Part shown: positions 25,527-33,841 of the stretch, in pieces
Position numbering within the stretch: position 1 is the first letter of the stretch
Layout: each line of letters starts with the position of its first letter
Source of the DNA: Anaerolineaceae bacterium UBA6073
Lineage (GTDB): Bacteria; Chloroflexota; Anaerolineae; Anaerolineales; Anaerolineaceae
Direction: 5' to 3'
NCBI GenBank assembly: GCA_002436085.1
Contig: DIXT01000023.1
Location: 22,207 to 71,776, forward strand
DNA length: 49,570 bases
The notes under the pieces: generated by a model
What the model saw: only the letters and a program-made list of their open reading frames with translations
The model's database searches: none
What the model was told of the DNA's origin: nothing
Made by a program: the position numbers and the translations under genes

Positions 25527-25556
25527 ATTGCGGGAGCCTGAAAGGGCTCCCGCAAT
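25527..25556 (+). promoter_or_regulatory. Intercistronic stem-loop after the binding-protein gene
   Basis: ATTGCGGGAGCC-TGAAAG-GGCTCCCGCAAT is a 12-bp perfect stem without a T run. Such hairpins often protect the abundant binding-protein mRNA from 3' decay and lower expression of downstream permease genes. Confidence 0.7.
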
Positions 25557-25635
25557 CCCCACGAATTTTTACCCTTCGCCGTGTACAGAAAACTTCTGGC
25601 CGCGGCAAAAGGCAAAACCAAGTGAGAGGAATCTT

Positions 25636-26700
25636 ATGACCAACTACATCATCAGGCGCTTACTGCTGGTCCCTGTCCTGTTAATCGGCGTCACGCTGAT
25701 TATCTTCGGCATGCTTCAGCTCTTGGGGCCCGTAGAACGCTCCGCCCTTTATGTCAGAGACTTCCCGAAGAATGAAAAGCAAATCGAAGGACTCATCAAA
25801 AAGTACGGTTTGGACAAGTCCTTCTTTGAGCAGTACTGGCGCTGGCTGAACGGCGTGGTAGATCCCGGCAGCGGAGAGCGTCAGGGCGGTATTTTGTATG
25901 GAGATTTTGGTTATTCCCGCACGGCTTCTCAGCCCGTTGTGGATATCGTTAAGGAACGCTTCCCCAACACGGTTGACCTGGCGCTGTGGACTATCTACCC
26001 GATGCTCTCGGTTGGTATCTGGCTGGGGGTAAAAGCTGCCGTCAACCAGAATAAGTTTGTGGACCAGGCAGCCCGGGTGTATTCCATCATTGGCACCTCC
26101 TTCCCCACTTTTGTTTTTGGTCTGCTCATCCTGATGCTGTTGTATGCCAAGGCAGGCTGGTTCATGCCTGGGAAAATGTCGGATTGGGTCAGCAAGCTGG
26201 TTTTCTCCGGTGAGCTGAAGCAGTATACCCATCTGCTCAGCATCGACGCACTGCTTAACCTGCGCTTTGATGTATTCTGGGACGCTATGCGCCACATGAT
26301 TATGCCCATTATCACCCTCAGCTACATCAACTGGGCTACTTTTTTGCGCGTCACCCGCTCCTCGATGCTGGAAACCCTGCGTCAGGATTATGTCGTGACC
26401 GCGCGCGCCAAGGGTTTGAAGGAAAACGACGTGATTAATCGGCATGCCCGCCCGAACGCGATGCTTCCGATTGTTACAATGGCGGGCAGCAGTATCGTTG
26501 GTCTGCTTGGCGGCGTGGTGCTCACCGAGACAGTCTTCAATTATCCGGGGATTGGTAAAGCCGCAGCCGACGCAGCCGCCAACCTGGATGTTGTGACCAT
26601 CCTGGGTCTGGCCATCTTTACCGGCACGATTCTCATCCTCTCCAACCTGATTGTGGACATCATTTACGCGTTCATCGATCCGCGCGTACGATTAGCTTAA
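25636..26700 (+). CDS. Peptide ABC transporter permease (DppB/OppB type)
   Basis: A 354-residue inner-membrane permease. The N-terminal helix motif NYIIRRLLLVPVLLIGVTL is classic for DppB. Further helices span the protein, and the coupling EAA loop reads VVTARAKGLKENDVINRHA near residue 255. Start 25636 was chosen because GAGAGGAATCTT precedes it and it matches the family N-terminus; an upstream in-frame ATG would run through the hairpin. It pairs with the next gene to form the pore. Confidence 0.95.
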   Translation: MTNYIIRRLLLVPVLLIGVTLIIFGMLQLLGPVERSALYVRDFPKNEKQIEGLIKKYGLDKSFFEQYWRWLNGVVDPGSGERQGGILYGDFGYSRTASQPVVDIVKERFPNTVDLALWTIYPMLSVGIWLGVKAAVNQNKFVDQAARVYSIIGTSFPTFVFGLLILMLLYAKAGWFMPGKMSDWVSKLVFSGELKQYTHLLSIDALLNLRFDVFWDAMRHMIMPIITLSYINWATFLRVTRSSMLETLRQDYVVTARAKGLKENDVINRHARPNAMLPIVTMAGSSIVGLLGGVVLTETVFNYPGIGKAAADAAANLDVVTILGLAIFTGTILILSNLIVDIIYAFIDPRVRLA

Positions 26701-26710
26701 GGAGCAGCGC

Positions 26711-27754
26711 ATGACCGAAAACAACATTAATCCAACGGGTGATAACAAGCTCCTGGCCGAAACCCACTCCACCCGCAAGATCAGCTGGCTGGAGCGCACG
26801 GTTGGACCGGACAATTACCGCATCCTCAAGGGGCTGGTAAAAACTCCTGCGTCTATCATCGGCATGATTTTGATCGCAATTTTCATCCTGATCGCCATTT
26901 TTGCGCCGGTCATTGCGCCGCCTGTGGGGAATGACCCTTTCAAAATGCCCCGCGACGGCTTTGTGGGCGAACCAAAAGGACCCGGTTCCCCCTGGAAGAA
27001 AAACGTTCCGGATGTACCTTTTTGGTACCAAACCCTCACAGGAAATGAGGAATGGGTGCATCTGCTGGGCACTGCCCAGGGTCAGTACGATATCTTTTAC
27101 GGCATCGTCTGGGGTACGCGCACAGCTTTCCAGACTGGCTTTATTGTGGTGGTCGCCACTGTGCTGATTGGGGTTATCCTGGGTTCCATCGCGGCGTATT
27201 ACGGCGGCGGCGTGGACAACCTGATCATGCGCATCACGGATATCTTTATGACCCTGCCGTACATCATGATGGCGCTGATTTTCTCCTCGGTCCTCACGCC
27301 AATCCTTGGCAGAAGCCTGCTGCCGCCCATGATCGCCATGATCGCCTTCGGCTGGATGGGTTACGCCCGCATCATCCGCTCGGACATCCTCTCCATCAAG
27401 GAGCGCGACTACGTCCTGGCTGCCAAAGCTTCCGGCTTGAAGAGCGGGCGCATCCTCTTCAAGCACATCCTCCCCAACGCCATCTTCCCGACCCTGGTGC
27501 TGGCTTCCCTGGGAATCGGCGATGTGGTGCTCGGCTTTGCCGCTCTGTCCTTCCTGGGCATCGGTACCGAGGTCGGTTATGCCGACTGGGGACAGATCCT
27601 CAGCTTCGCGCGCAACTGGATCACCAGCCTGGATAAATACTGGTACATCGTCGTTTATCCCGGCATCACGCTGACCCTGTTCGTGATGGGCTGGAACCTG
27701 GTGGGCGATGCCATGCGCGATGTGCTGGACCCGCGTATGCGCGGCAAGAGCTAA
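26711..27754 (+). CDS. Peptide ABC transporter permease (DppC/OppC type)
   Basis: A 347-residue permease with the DppC arrangement: a cytoplasmic N-terminus, a first helix (ASIIGMILIAIFILIAIFAPV, about residues 42-62) and a long outer loop. The binding-protein-dependent permease core follows, with the EAA loop DYVLAAKASGLKSGRILFKHI near residue 232. DPRMRGKS closes the protein. AAGGAG lies ahead of the ATG, 10 bp after dppB. A terminator follows, closing the operon. Confidence 0.95.
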   Translation: MTENNINPTGDNKLLAETHSTRKISWLERTVGPDNYRILKGLVKTPASIIGMILIAIFILIAIFAPVIAPPVGNDPFKMPRDGFVGEPKGPGSPWKKNVPDVPFWYQTLTGNEEWVHLLGTAQGQYDIFYGIVWGTRTAFQTGFIVVVATVLIGVILGSIAAYYGGGVDNLIMRITDIFMTLPYIMMALIFSSVLTPILGRSLLPPMIAMIAFGWMGYARIIRSDILSIKERDYVLAAKASGLKSGRILFKHILPNAIFPTLVLASLGIGDVVLGFAALSFLGIGTEVGYADWGQILSFARNWITSLDKYWYIVVYPGITLTLFVMGWNLVGDAMRDVLDPRMRGKS

Positions 27755-27771
27755 ACTTCTTTGGAAACCCC

Positions 27772-27806
27772 GCATCCCCTGAGCCAATTTCAGGGGATGC
27801 TTCTTT
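27772..27806 (+). terminator. Intrinsic terminator of the peptide-transport operon
   Basis: GCATCCCCTGA-GCCAATT-TCAGGGGATGC followed by TTCTTT. Confidence 0.88.
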
Positions 27807-27834
27807 AAACCTCGGCGGGATAGAAACACCAACC

Positions 27835-28809
27835 ATGCTGCGCAAAGAAAACTCTCTCAACGGCTCTTCGAACATCCTGGGGATTAACCTGGACGGCGAC
27901 CGCCTGCTGGTGGTCTACGGCAGCCCGACCGGAACGGTTTACGAGCGCCTTTCCGCCTCCATCCCTGCCCAGGCTAACTTTGCCGCTGTGCTGGAACTCA
28001 TCATGGTGCAGGCTGACCGGCTGCTGACCCTCACCCGGGCGCAGCACCTGGCGCTGCCTGAGCGCGTCTCCCTGGCAATCTCCGGCAACCTGGACCCCGA
28101 AACGGGCTTTCTCATCTCAGCTGTAGACTTCCCCTCCTGGAAACAGGAGCCAGTCCGTTCCCAGCTTTCACAGCGTTTTAACCTGCCGGTGGTAATTGAG
28201 CAGAAAGCCAACGCGGGCGCGCTGGCGGAATATTACTTTGGCAGCGGGCAAAACGTCCGCAATCTGGTCTTCATCGGCATGTCGCCCACCTTGCGCGCCG
28301 GCATCCTCACCAACGGCCGGCTGTACCACAACAGCGGGGGGACGGCCGGGCAGCTTGGCAAGCTGCGGCTCGCGGGCGAAGGACCGGCAGGTTTGTCCAA
28401 GCCCGGCACCCTCTCAGGATTTGCCAGCGCGGCAGGGATGCTGGAACTGGCGCGACTGCGTTACCCGCAGCACTGGGAAGACGATGCCGACCTGTTTCAG
28501 ATTATTCGCGACGCCCAAAACGGCGACCCTTTTGCCCAGGAAGTCTTCGCAGAAGCCGGTACCCAGCTTGGGCGCGGCTTGACGGCACTGGTGCACCTGC
28601 TGCAGCCCGATGTAATGGTTATTGGCTTCCCGGGTTGCCTGCTGGACGAACAACTGCTCAAACCTGCCCGCGCCGCGCTTGCCGCCGCGACGGAACTGGC
28701 TGAGTCCGCCCTGCCCAGACTTCTTCCTTCCGCGCTCTGCGCGCGCCTGCCAGAGTTGGAAGCCATCGCGCCTGCCATTCATCAATACCGCACACAGAAT
28801 AAAGAATAA
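27835..28809 (+). CDS. ROK-family protein lacking the catalytic aspartate
   Basis: A 324-residue protein with the ROK sugar-kinase fold: an N-terminal ATPase segment (NILGINLDGDRLLVVYG, about residues 13-29) and VVIEQKANAGALAEYYFG near 121-138. In active ROK kinases that second motif reads like NDANAAALGE with Asp as catalytic base; here the Asp position is Lys. The zinc motif CxCGxxGC is absent, and the His of GEIGH is missing in GGTAGQLGK. No helix-turn-helix precedes the fold. It is probably a non-catalytic sugar- or ligand-sensing protein. It follows the peptide operon but is separated by a terminator, so a link is unproven. Confidence 0.8.
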   Translation: MLRKENSLNGSSNILGINLDGDRLLVVYGSPTGTVYERLSASIPAQANFAAVLELIMVQADRLLTLTRAQHLALPERVSLAISGNLDPETGFLISAVDFPSWKQEPVRSQLSQRFNLPVVIEQKANAGALAEYYFGSGQNVRNLVFIGMSPTLRAGILTNGRLYHNSGGTAGQLGKLRLAGEGPAGLSKPGTLSGFASAAGMLELARLRYPQHWEDDADLFQIIRDAQNGDPFAQEVFAEAGTQLGRGLTALVHLLQPDVMVIGFPGCLLDEQLLKPARAALAAATELAESALPRLLPSALCARLPELEAIAPAIHQYRTQNKE

Positions 28810-28835
28810 AAAAGGTCTGCCAATACGGCAGACCT
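28805..28835 (-). terminator. Intrinsic terminator (mainly minus strand)
   Basis: AGGTCTGCC-AATAC-GGCAGACCT lies between convergent genes. On minus it is followed by TTTTTTTA, so it best serves the operon ending at 28868. Confidence 0.85.
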
Positions 28836-28867
28836 GGAGTTTTGAAGCCACCTTTCAAGTCAAGCGC

Positions 28868-29731
28868 TCATGCGGTGTGGGGGATATCTTCCACGGCATG
28901 CTTCTTTTTCTTTTTCTTTTTCTTTTCCGCCCCGGCGCTCCCTTCCTCCAGTTTACGCTGCTTCTTGGCGGCCTTTTTTTCAAGCTTGGCGGCTGCCTTT
29001 GCCTGCTTTTTGGCTTCCTTCTCCTTGCGGCGGATAAGCCGTTCGGCGTCGTATTTTTCCAGCTTGACGCTTACGCGCACAGTTTCAACCAGATAATAGA
29101 CAAACAAAATGAGCGCGATAATTCCGATTACCAGGGTACCGTAGGTCTGGCTGCCCACCAACGGCAGCTCAACGTTCTTTACCCCGATAAAGTAATTAAC
29201 CAGGCTGAATATAATCGCAATCAAGCGCATTTCCGTCGGACCTAGTTTAATGGTGGTCATCTCAAACACACCGGTCACCTTGGTCTTGAGGTAAACAGTA
29301 ATCATCATCAGCAGGTAACCGATGGCGGCAAAGAGCGTGACATCCAGCCGGGAGATGCCTGAAAAACCAAAACCGAGGAACATACACAGAGCGGTAAAGC
29401 CGTCCACCGAGTGGTCGATGAAATAGCCATAGTTGGGGCGCTCCATGTGGCGGTAGCGCGCCAGGGTGCCGTCCAGGCTGTCGCCGAACCAGTTGACGAC
29501 AAAGCCAAAGCAGGCAATCAGGACCCAATAATTGCGCAGAGGTCCGCCCGTGCGGCCGACATAGATGAAACTGACCAGGGTCAGCAGGGAACCGAGGATG
29601 CCGATAATCGTAAGCGTATCGGAATTTACCCAGGCGGGCATGTGTGCCGCGAGCCACTGCAGCGCGGGTCGCTCCAGCGGTCCAAGCAGGATGTCATTTT
29701 TTCTCACTTCAGTTTTTTGCTTCATGAGCAC
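28868..29731 (-). CDS. CDP-alcohol phosphatidyltransferase with Lys-rich tail
   Basis: A 287-residue membrane enzyme that joins a CDP-activated lipid to a small alcohol. The family signature DG…AR…G…D…D is complete in DSLDGTLARYRHMERPNYGY followed by FIDHSVDG (about residues 85-112). About six helices are predicted. The last 60 residues are a Lys/Ala/Glu-rich charged helix with a run of eight lysines, likely cytoplasmic. The alcohol cannot be told from sequence. The adjacent PatA/LpxL-like acyltransferase recalls the actinobacterial pgsA-patA pair for inositol lipids. Its start lies 3 bp after that gene's stop. Confidence 0.9.
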   Translation of the reverse strand: MLMKQKTEVRKNDILLGPLERPALQWLAAHMPAWVNSDTLTIIGILGSLLTLVSFIYVGRTGGPLRNYWVLIACFGFVVNWFGDSLDGTLARYRHMERPNYGYFIDHSVDGFTALCMFLGFGFSGISRLDVTLFAAIGYLLMMITVYLKTKVTGVFEMTTIKLGPTEMRLIAIIFSLVNYFIGVKNVELPLVGSQTYGTLVIGIIALILFVYYLVETVRVSVKLEKYDAERLIRRKEKEAKKQAKAAAKLEKKAAKKQRKLEEGSAGAEKKKKKKKKHAVEDIPHTA

Positions 29732-29734
29732 CTC

Positions 29735-30658
29735 TCAAGATAAATGCTTGATTTGCTCCAGCGCTTCCGGCCAAATCGGGTAGAACATCGCCCATTGCTC
29801 CGGGTAAGCCTGGATGAATTTTTCGGCTGCACGCATCACTTTTTCAGCATTCAGCACGATAGTGTCGGTAAGGTTTTCATATTCCTCGAACGCGATAGGC
29901 GGAGTGCAGTCGTAATAGAACATGCCGTCCTGGCGTGTAACCCCGCAGGCAACGCGCACGACTGCGCCAGTTTCCTGCGCCAGGCGCACATAATAGGTGG
30001 AAAGGTTGGCTGGCCTGCCAAAAAACGCCGGCTTGTACTTCTGATCGTCCTTGCTTTCAATCGGCCGGTCGACACCAGTGACCAGTGAGTAGCCTTCATG
30101 CAGCATCAGCTTTTTTGCTTCCCTGAAAGCGCTGAGGTTAATCGGCATAACCCGCATCCCAGACTGTTCACGCAGCGCGTTTTGTGCCTGATAAGTTTTG
30201 TTGGGCTTCGGGTAGGAGAGCGCTACCACCTTCAACCCCAGTTTCACCATCATCGTCCCAAACAGGTCAAAATTACCCAGATGAGGGCCCAGGACTATCT
30301 GCGGTTTGCCGCGTTGGGCGCTGTCTTCCAGCAGCGAGCGCATTTCCGGGGAAAGGACAATCCGCTGCCGGGCTTCTTCCATATGCTGAAAATAATAAAA
30401 GTACTCAAACAAAGCGGTGATAATGTTGTGGGTGACCTGCCGGCTGCGGGCTGCTAATTCCGCGCGGTTTAGCGTTTCACCGGAAGCAACCCATTGATTG
30501 GCCTTGATGGCTTGTATCATTTTCCCGCGCTGGAAGGCGGAAATGATCCCTGCGGCGAAGCCAGCCAGCTTTCTGCCCGTGCGCAGCGAGCAGTGACGCC
30601 CCAGCCACATGCCCACACCAATCGGCCCTGAATCCTGAAAGAAACCTTTAACTGACAT
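29735..30658 (-). CDS. LpxL/PatA-like lysophospholipid acyltransferase
   Basis: A 307-residue acyltransferase of the HtrB/LpxL superfamily. The catalytic HX4D motif is GPHLGNFDLFG near residue 131. Other family segments are LSYPKPNKTYQAQNALREQSG and the C-terminal PEQWAMFYPIWPEA. In Gram-negative bacteria the family acylates lipid A; in Actinobacteria PatA acylates phosphatidylinositol mannosides. A lipid-A role is unlikely in a monoderm chromosome, so the PatA-like role beside a CDP-alcohol transferase is favoured. It lies 14 bp after the metal permease, within the same transcription run. Confidence 0.87.
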   Translation of the reverse strand: MSVKGFFQDSGPIGVGMWLGRHCSLRTGRKLAGFAAGIISAFQRGKMIQAIKANQWVASGETLNRAELAARSRQVTHNIITALFEYFYYFQHMEEARQRIVLSPEMRSLLEDSAQRGKPQIVLGPHLGNFDLFGTMMVKLGLKVVALSYPKPNKTYQAQNALREQSGMRVMPINLSAFREAKKLMLHEGYSLVTGVDRPIESKDDQKYKPAFFGRPANLSTYYVRLAQETGAVVRVACGVTRQDGMFYYDCTPPIAFEEYENLTDTIVLNAEKVMRAAEKFIQAYPEQWAMFYPIWPEALEQIKHLS

Positions 30659-30672
30659 CGTTAACTACAATT

Positions 30673-31545
30673 TTACCGGATAACCTCGAAACCATTCTTT
30701 GCGTTTTGCGTTTCTTTCCTCATCTTGCTTCGCGCGCTGATCTGCCGAAAAGCCGCCGCGACCGCGTAAGCCAGGCTTGCCACCAGGATAATCACCGCGC
30801 CGGAGGGCAGGTTGAGCGCGTAGGAAATGAGCAGCCCGGAAATGGTAAAGAGCAGGCTTAAACCAATGCTGAAGAGCATGATGCCGCGCATCTCGCGCAC
30901 ATACAAATTCGCGATAGCCGGAGGGATGGTGAGCAGAGCAATCACCAGGATCAAGCCGACCACGCGCATGGAGATAACCACGGTCAGCCCGATCAGCACA
31001 ATCATTGCCATGGAAAGCAAGCCAACCGGCACGTTCCGCACTGTGGAGAAGCTTTCATCAAAGGAAATCGCCAGGAGGAGCCTGTAAAACACCAGCACAA
31101 AGGCCAGCACCACCACAGCAATGACCAGCATCAGCCACAGGTCGGCAGTCGAGACCGCCAGAATGCTGCCAAATAAGTAGCTCATCAGATCCGCTTTGTA
31201 GCCGGGGCTGAGGCTGACAAAGATGATACCCAGCGCCATTCCAAGCGCCCACATCACCCCGATGATGGTATCGGAGCGCGATTTTTCCTTGCGGTGCACG
31301 TAGCCCATTGCCAGCGAGGAAAGCAAGCTGAAACCAACCGCGCCCCACACCGGGTTCAACCCCAACAAGTAGGCGATGCCTACGCCGCCGTAAGCCGCGT
31401 GCGCGATGCCGCCGCTGATGAACACAATGCGGTTTAGCACCACCAGGGTGCCGATTACGCCGCATGCCGCACTGACAATCACGCCGGCGAGCAGTGCGTT
31501 GCGCATAAACTCATAAGAAAGCACTTCTTGCAAAAAGTTAATCAT
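30673..31545 (-). CDS. Zinc/manganese ABC transporter permease (ZnuB type)
   Basis: A 290-residue permease of the ABC-3 family with eight or so helices. It starts with FMRNALLAGVIVSAACGVIGTL split at the family position (residues 13-34; FMRNALLAGVIVSAACGVIG). GGIAHAAYGGVGIAYLLGLNP (about 45-65) and the RVVGLILVIALLTIPPAIAN signature are present. It moves Zn or Mn inward and pairs with the ATPase whose gene it overlaps by 4 bp. A short basic tail ends the protein. Confidence 0.93.
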   Translation of the reverse strand: MINFLQEVLSYEFMRNALLAGVIVSAACGVIGTLVVLNRIVFISGGIAHAAYGGVGIAYLLGLNPVWGAVGFSLLSSLAMGYVHRKEKSRSDTIIGVMWALGMALGIIFVSLSPGYKADLMSYLFGSILAVSTADLWLMLVIAVVVLAFVLVFYRLLLAISFDESFSTVRNVPVGLLSMAMIVLIGLTVVISMRVVGLILVIALLTIPPAIANLYVREMRGIMLFSIGLSLLFTISGLLISYALNLPSGAVIILVASLAYAVAAAFRQISARSKMRKETQNAKNGFEVIR

Positions 31546-32330
31546 TCCAGGCGCTCTCCATCTATATCATGCGCAGGCAAAACGCGGTGCGGCACCCCGT
31601 GCGCGATCAAGTCAATTGGGCATTCATATCCGGCTTGGAGCATGTCCGCGGAGATAGATTTATCGCGGTGATACACCAGGCGGCGGTTGATGCACCCGAT
31701 GGTTTTTACGTAAGCGGAAACCGCGGTCATATCATGGGAAATCAGCAGGATTGAGATTTCCGCGTTCAACTTTGCCAGCAGGTCATAAATTTGAACGCTG
31801 GCATGCGGGTCCACGCTGGCAGTGGGCTCATCCAGGAGCAGGATGCGCGGCTGCGCAGCCAACGCCCGCGCGATGTAGACGCGCTGGCGCTGCCCACCGG
31901 AGATTTCATTGATAGAGCGTTTGCTCAATTCAAGCATGCCCGTCTGGCGCAGGGCTTCCTCCACGCGCTGGCGGTCCTCGCTGTTCAGGCGCAAGCTGGA
32001 AAAACCGGGCTTGATGCGTCCCATACTGACCACATCCCAGACGTTGATCGGAAAGGCTTTGTCGCTGATTTGCAGCTGCGGAACATAGCCAATATGCTTT
32101 CTGCCTTCCTGGGCGCTGGCTCCCATGACGCTCACGCTGCCGCTGCGCGGCGGCACCAGACCCAAAATCACCTTGATGAGTGTGGTCTTTCCGCCGCCGT
32201 TTGGGCCGATGAGCCCGACATAATCCCGCGGGTAGAGGTCAAAGCTGACATCCTCCAGGACGGTGTCCAAATCGTATCCCGCCCAAACATTGCGCAGGGA
32301 AATTACAGGAGCTTCGCTGTTTTCTTCCAA
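31542..32330 (-). CDS. Zinc/manganese ABC transporter ATP-binding protein (ZnuC type)
   Basis: A 262-residue ATPase. Walker A is GPNGGGKTT (about residues 42-50), the Q-loop lies at YVPQ, the signature is ISGGQRQRVYIARAL, Walker B is ILLLDEPTASVD and the switch is ISHDM. The first seven residues are acidic. It lies between the binding protein and permease in a fur-A-C-B operon and should power uptake of the metal sensed by the regulator. Confidence 0.94.
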   Translation of the reverse strand: MEENSEAPVISLRNVWAGYDLDTVLEDVSFDLYPRDYVGLIGPNGGGKTTLIKVILGLVPPRSGSVSVMGASAQEGRKHIGYVPQLQISDKAFPINVWDVVSMGRIKPGFSSLRLNSEDRQRVEEALRQTGMLELSKRSINEISGGQRQRVYIARALAAQPRILLLDEPTASVDPHASVQIYDLLAKLNAEISILLISHDMTAVSAYVKTIGCINRRLVYHRDKSISADMLQAGYECPIDLIAHGVPHRVLPAHDIDGERLE

Positions 32331-32340
32331 ATCATCCTCG

Positions 32341-33225
32341 CTACCTAAGCGCTTCCGCCAATTGAGAAGCCAGAAGCCGCATATTCGCCGACCAATCGCC
32401 TGGCATCGGGTCCAGTTCCACTACTTTGGCGCCGCCCAACTGCCCGGCGATGGACTGCGCCAGCTTCTGGCTGATGCCTTTCTGGACAAATACGGTGGTA
32501 ACCCCGTTTTCACGCGCCAGGCTCAAGACGGCCCCGAGTTCTTCAGGCCCCGGTTCCTGCCCGTGGGCTTCCACCGAGAGCATATTCAGCCCGTATTCGC
32601 TGGCAAAGTAGCCCCAAGCCGGGTGGATGACTAAAAAAGTGCTGCGGGGGGTGCTTTTCAACGCGGCGCGCACATCCGCGTCGACCGCGTCAATCTCCTT
32701 CAGCCAGGTTTCCAGGTTCGCGCGGTAGTCATCCGCGTGGTCTGGGTCGGCTGCGGCAAGCGCATCCGCGATGTTCCGCGAGACAATCTTTACCCGCGCA
32801 GGGGAAAACCAGATATGCGGGTCATTTTCGACTTCCCCGCCGTTTTCAGCATGCTCTGCTGCCATCGCCAAACGCTGCACGCCGGCGGCCGAATCCACAA
32901 TTTCCAGGGCGGGGTTGGCAGCCATAAAGCGCGGCAGCCAGGCTTCCTCAAATTCAACGCCGATGGAAAAATACAAACGCGATTCGGTCATCACGCGCAT
33001 CTGTTCGGCAGTAGGCTCGTAGGTGTGGGGGTCGTCCCCGGTGCCCACAATCGCCTGCACGGAGACCAAATCTCCGGCAATTTTCTGCACAAAATAGGCC
33101 TGCGGCAGCACTGAGACGGTCACCGCTATTGGTTCCGGCTGTTTTGGCGCAACCGGCGCGCAGGCAGCCAACAGCAGCGCCGCGCATAAAACGATAATCC
33201 CTGACACTTTCAATTTATCTTTCAA
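32341..33225 (-). CDS. Zinc-binding lipoprotein of the ZnuA/TroA family
   Basis: A 294-residue cluster A-I solute-binding lipoprotein. The lipobox LLLAAC lies about residues 17-22. Metal-ligand histidines are in DDPHTYEPT, NDPHIWFSP and VIHPAWGYF, with the fourth ligand likely Asp in VELDPMPGDW. The loop before the second His is acidic (AEHAENGGEVEND) rather than His-rich. The start is read as TTG at 33225, overlapping the regulator's TGA (TTGA) with GGAG 7-8 nt upstream. A longer frame from 33267 would overlap the regulator by 46 bp and put extra residues before the signal peptide. Confidence 0.9.
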   Translation of the reverse strand: MKDKLKVSGIIVLCAALLLAACAPVAPKQPEPIAVTVSVLPQAYFVQKIAGDLVSVQAIVGTGDDPHTYEPTAEQMRVMTESRLYFSIGVEFEEAWLPRFMAANPALEIVDSAAGVQRLAMAAEHAENGGEVENDPHIWFSPARVKIVSRNIADALAAADPDHADDYRANLETWLKEIDAVDADVRAALKSTPRSTFLVIHPAWGYFASEYGLNMLSVEAHGQEPGPEELGAVLSLARENGVTTVFVQKGISQKLAQSIAGQLGGAKVVELDPMPGDWSANMRLLASQLAEALR

Positions 33226-33659
33226 TTTATGTCTCCATTTTCCAACAAGGCCTGGCACTCCGGGCAAAGACCATAAAACTGAAGCAGATGGTCCCTGACC
33301 TGATAGTGGGTTTCACTGTGTATGCGCTGAATCAACTCCTGCATATCTTCCGAGCCCAAAAACTCCACTGCTTTGTGGCAGTTCTGGCACACGATAAAAT
33401 GGTGGTGTCCAAAACTTACCGGCAGGTACCCGACCAGACCGTCCGGTTGGAATACCTGACTGATCAGTCCAAGTGAGAAGAAAAGTTCAAGCGTCCGATA
33501 CACACTGACCAATCCCAGGTGCACGCCCTGCTCCCGCAAAAGCCGGTGAATAGCGAGCGGATTGAGCGGTTTGTCCGCCATTTCCATCAGCTTCATAATC
33601 CGTTTGCGCGGTTCAGAGAGCCGATACCCTGCTTTTGAGAGAAAAGTTTGCCAATCCAT
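33222..33659 (-). CDS. Fur-family metalloregulator, probably Zur
   Basis: A 145-residue regulator. The winged helix (residues 1-80) includes SEPRKRIMKLM and LGLVSVYRTLELF. The metal domain has FGHHHFIVCQNCHKAVEF and a second CxxC in GLCPECQ, forming the structural zinc site. It is the first gene of the metal-uptake operon and has a palindrome next to its own start, so it probably represses the operon when zinc is plentiful. Zur is favoured over Fur from the ZnuABC context; PerR is less likely. Confidence 0.9.
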   Translation of the reverse strand: MDWQTFLSKAGYRLSEPRKRIMKLMEMADKPLNPLAIHRLLREQGVHLGLVSVYRTLELFFSLGLISQVFQPDGLVGYLPVSFGHHHFIVCQNCHKAVEFLGSEDMQELIQRIHSETHYQVRDHLLQFYGLCPECQALLENGDIN

Positions 33660-33664
33660 ACTTG

Positions 33665-33687
33665 TTATTGATAATATTTTTCAATAA
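33665..33687 (-). promoter_or_regulatory. Putative Zur operator
   Basis: TTATTGA-TAATATTTT-TCAATAA is a 7-9-7 inverted repeat, AT-rich in the style of Fur/Zur boxes. It lies 5-28 bp ahead of the regulator's start codon and would cover the promoter (TATTAT on minus). Confidence 0.65.
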
Positions 33688-33737
33688 GCCAATTGTAGAC
33701 TGCTGCCAGAGAATTGTCAAACGCCAGGATTCGTAAA

Positions 33738-33768
33738 GGGTTACACAAATATGGGTTACACAAATATG
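33738..33768 (+). repeat. 15-bp tandem duplication ahead of the slyD-like promoter
   Basis: GGTTACACAAATATG occurs twice head to tail (33739-33753 and 33754-33768), each preceded by G. It abuts the -35 box and could be a duplicated regulator site or replication slippage. Confidence 0.8.
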
Positions 33769-33794
33769 GACATGCTTTAATATTCTGATATAAT
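33767..33794 (+). promoter_or_regulatory. Promoter of the SlyD-like gene
   Basis: TGGACA, a 16-bp spacer, then TATAAT. Predicted start is near 33801, giving a leader of about 40 nt with GGAGAAG before the ATG. Confidence 0.75.
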
Positions 33795-33841
33795 CATGCC
33801 GCTCGGGAAAATCCGGGCATTTATTTAGAATTGGAGAAGAA

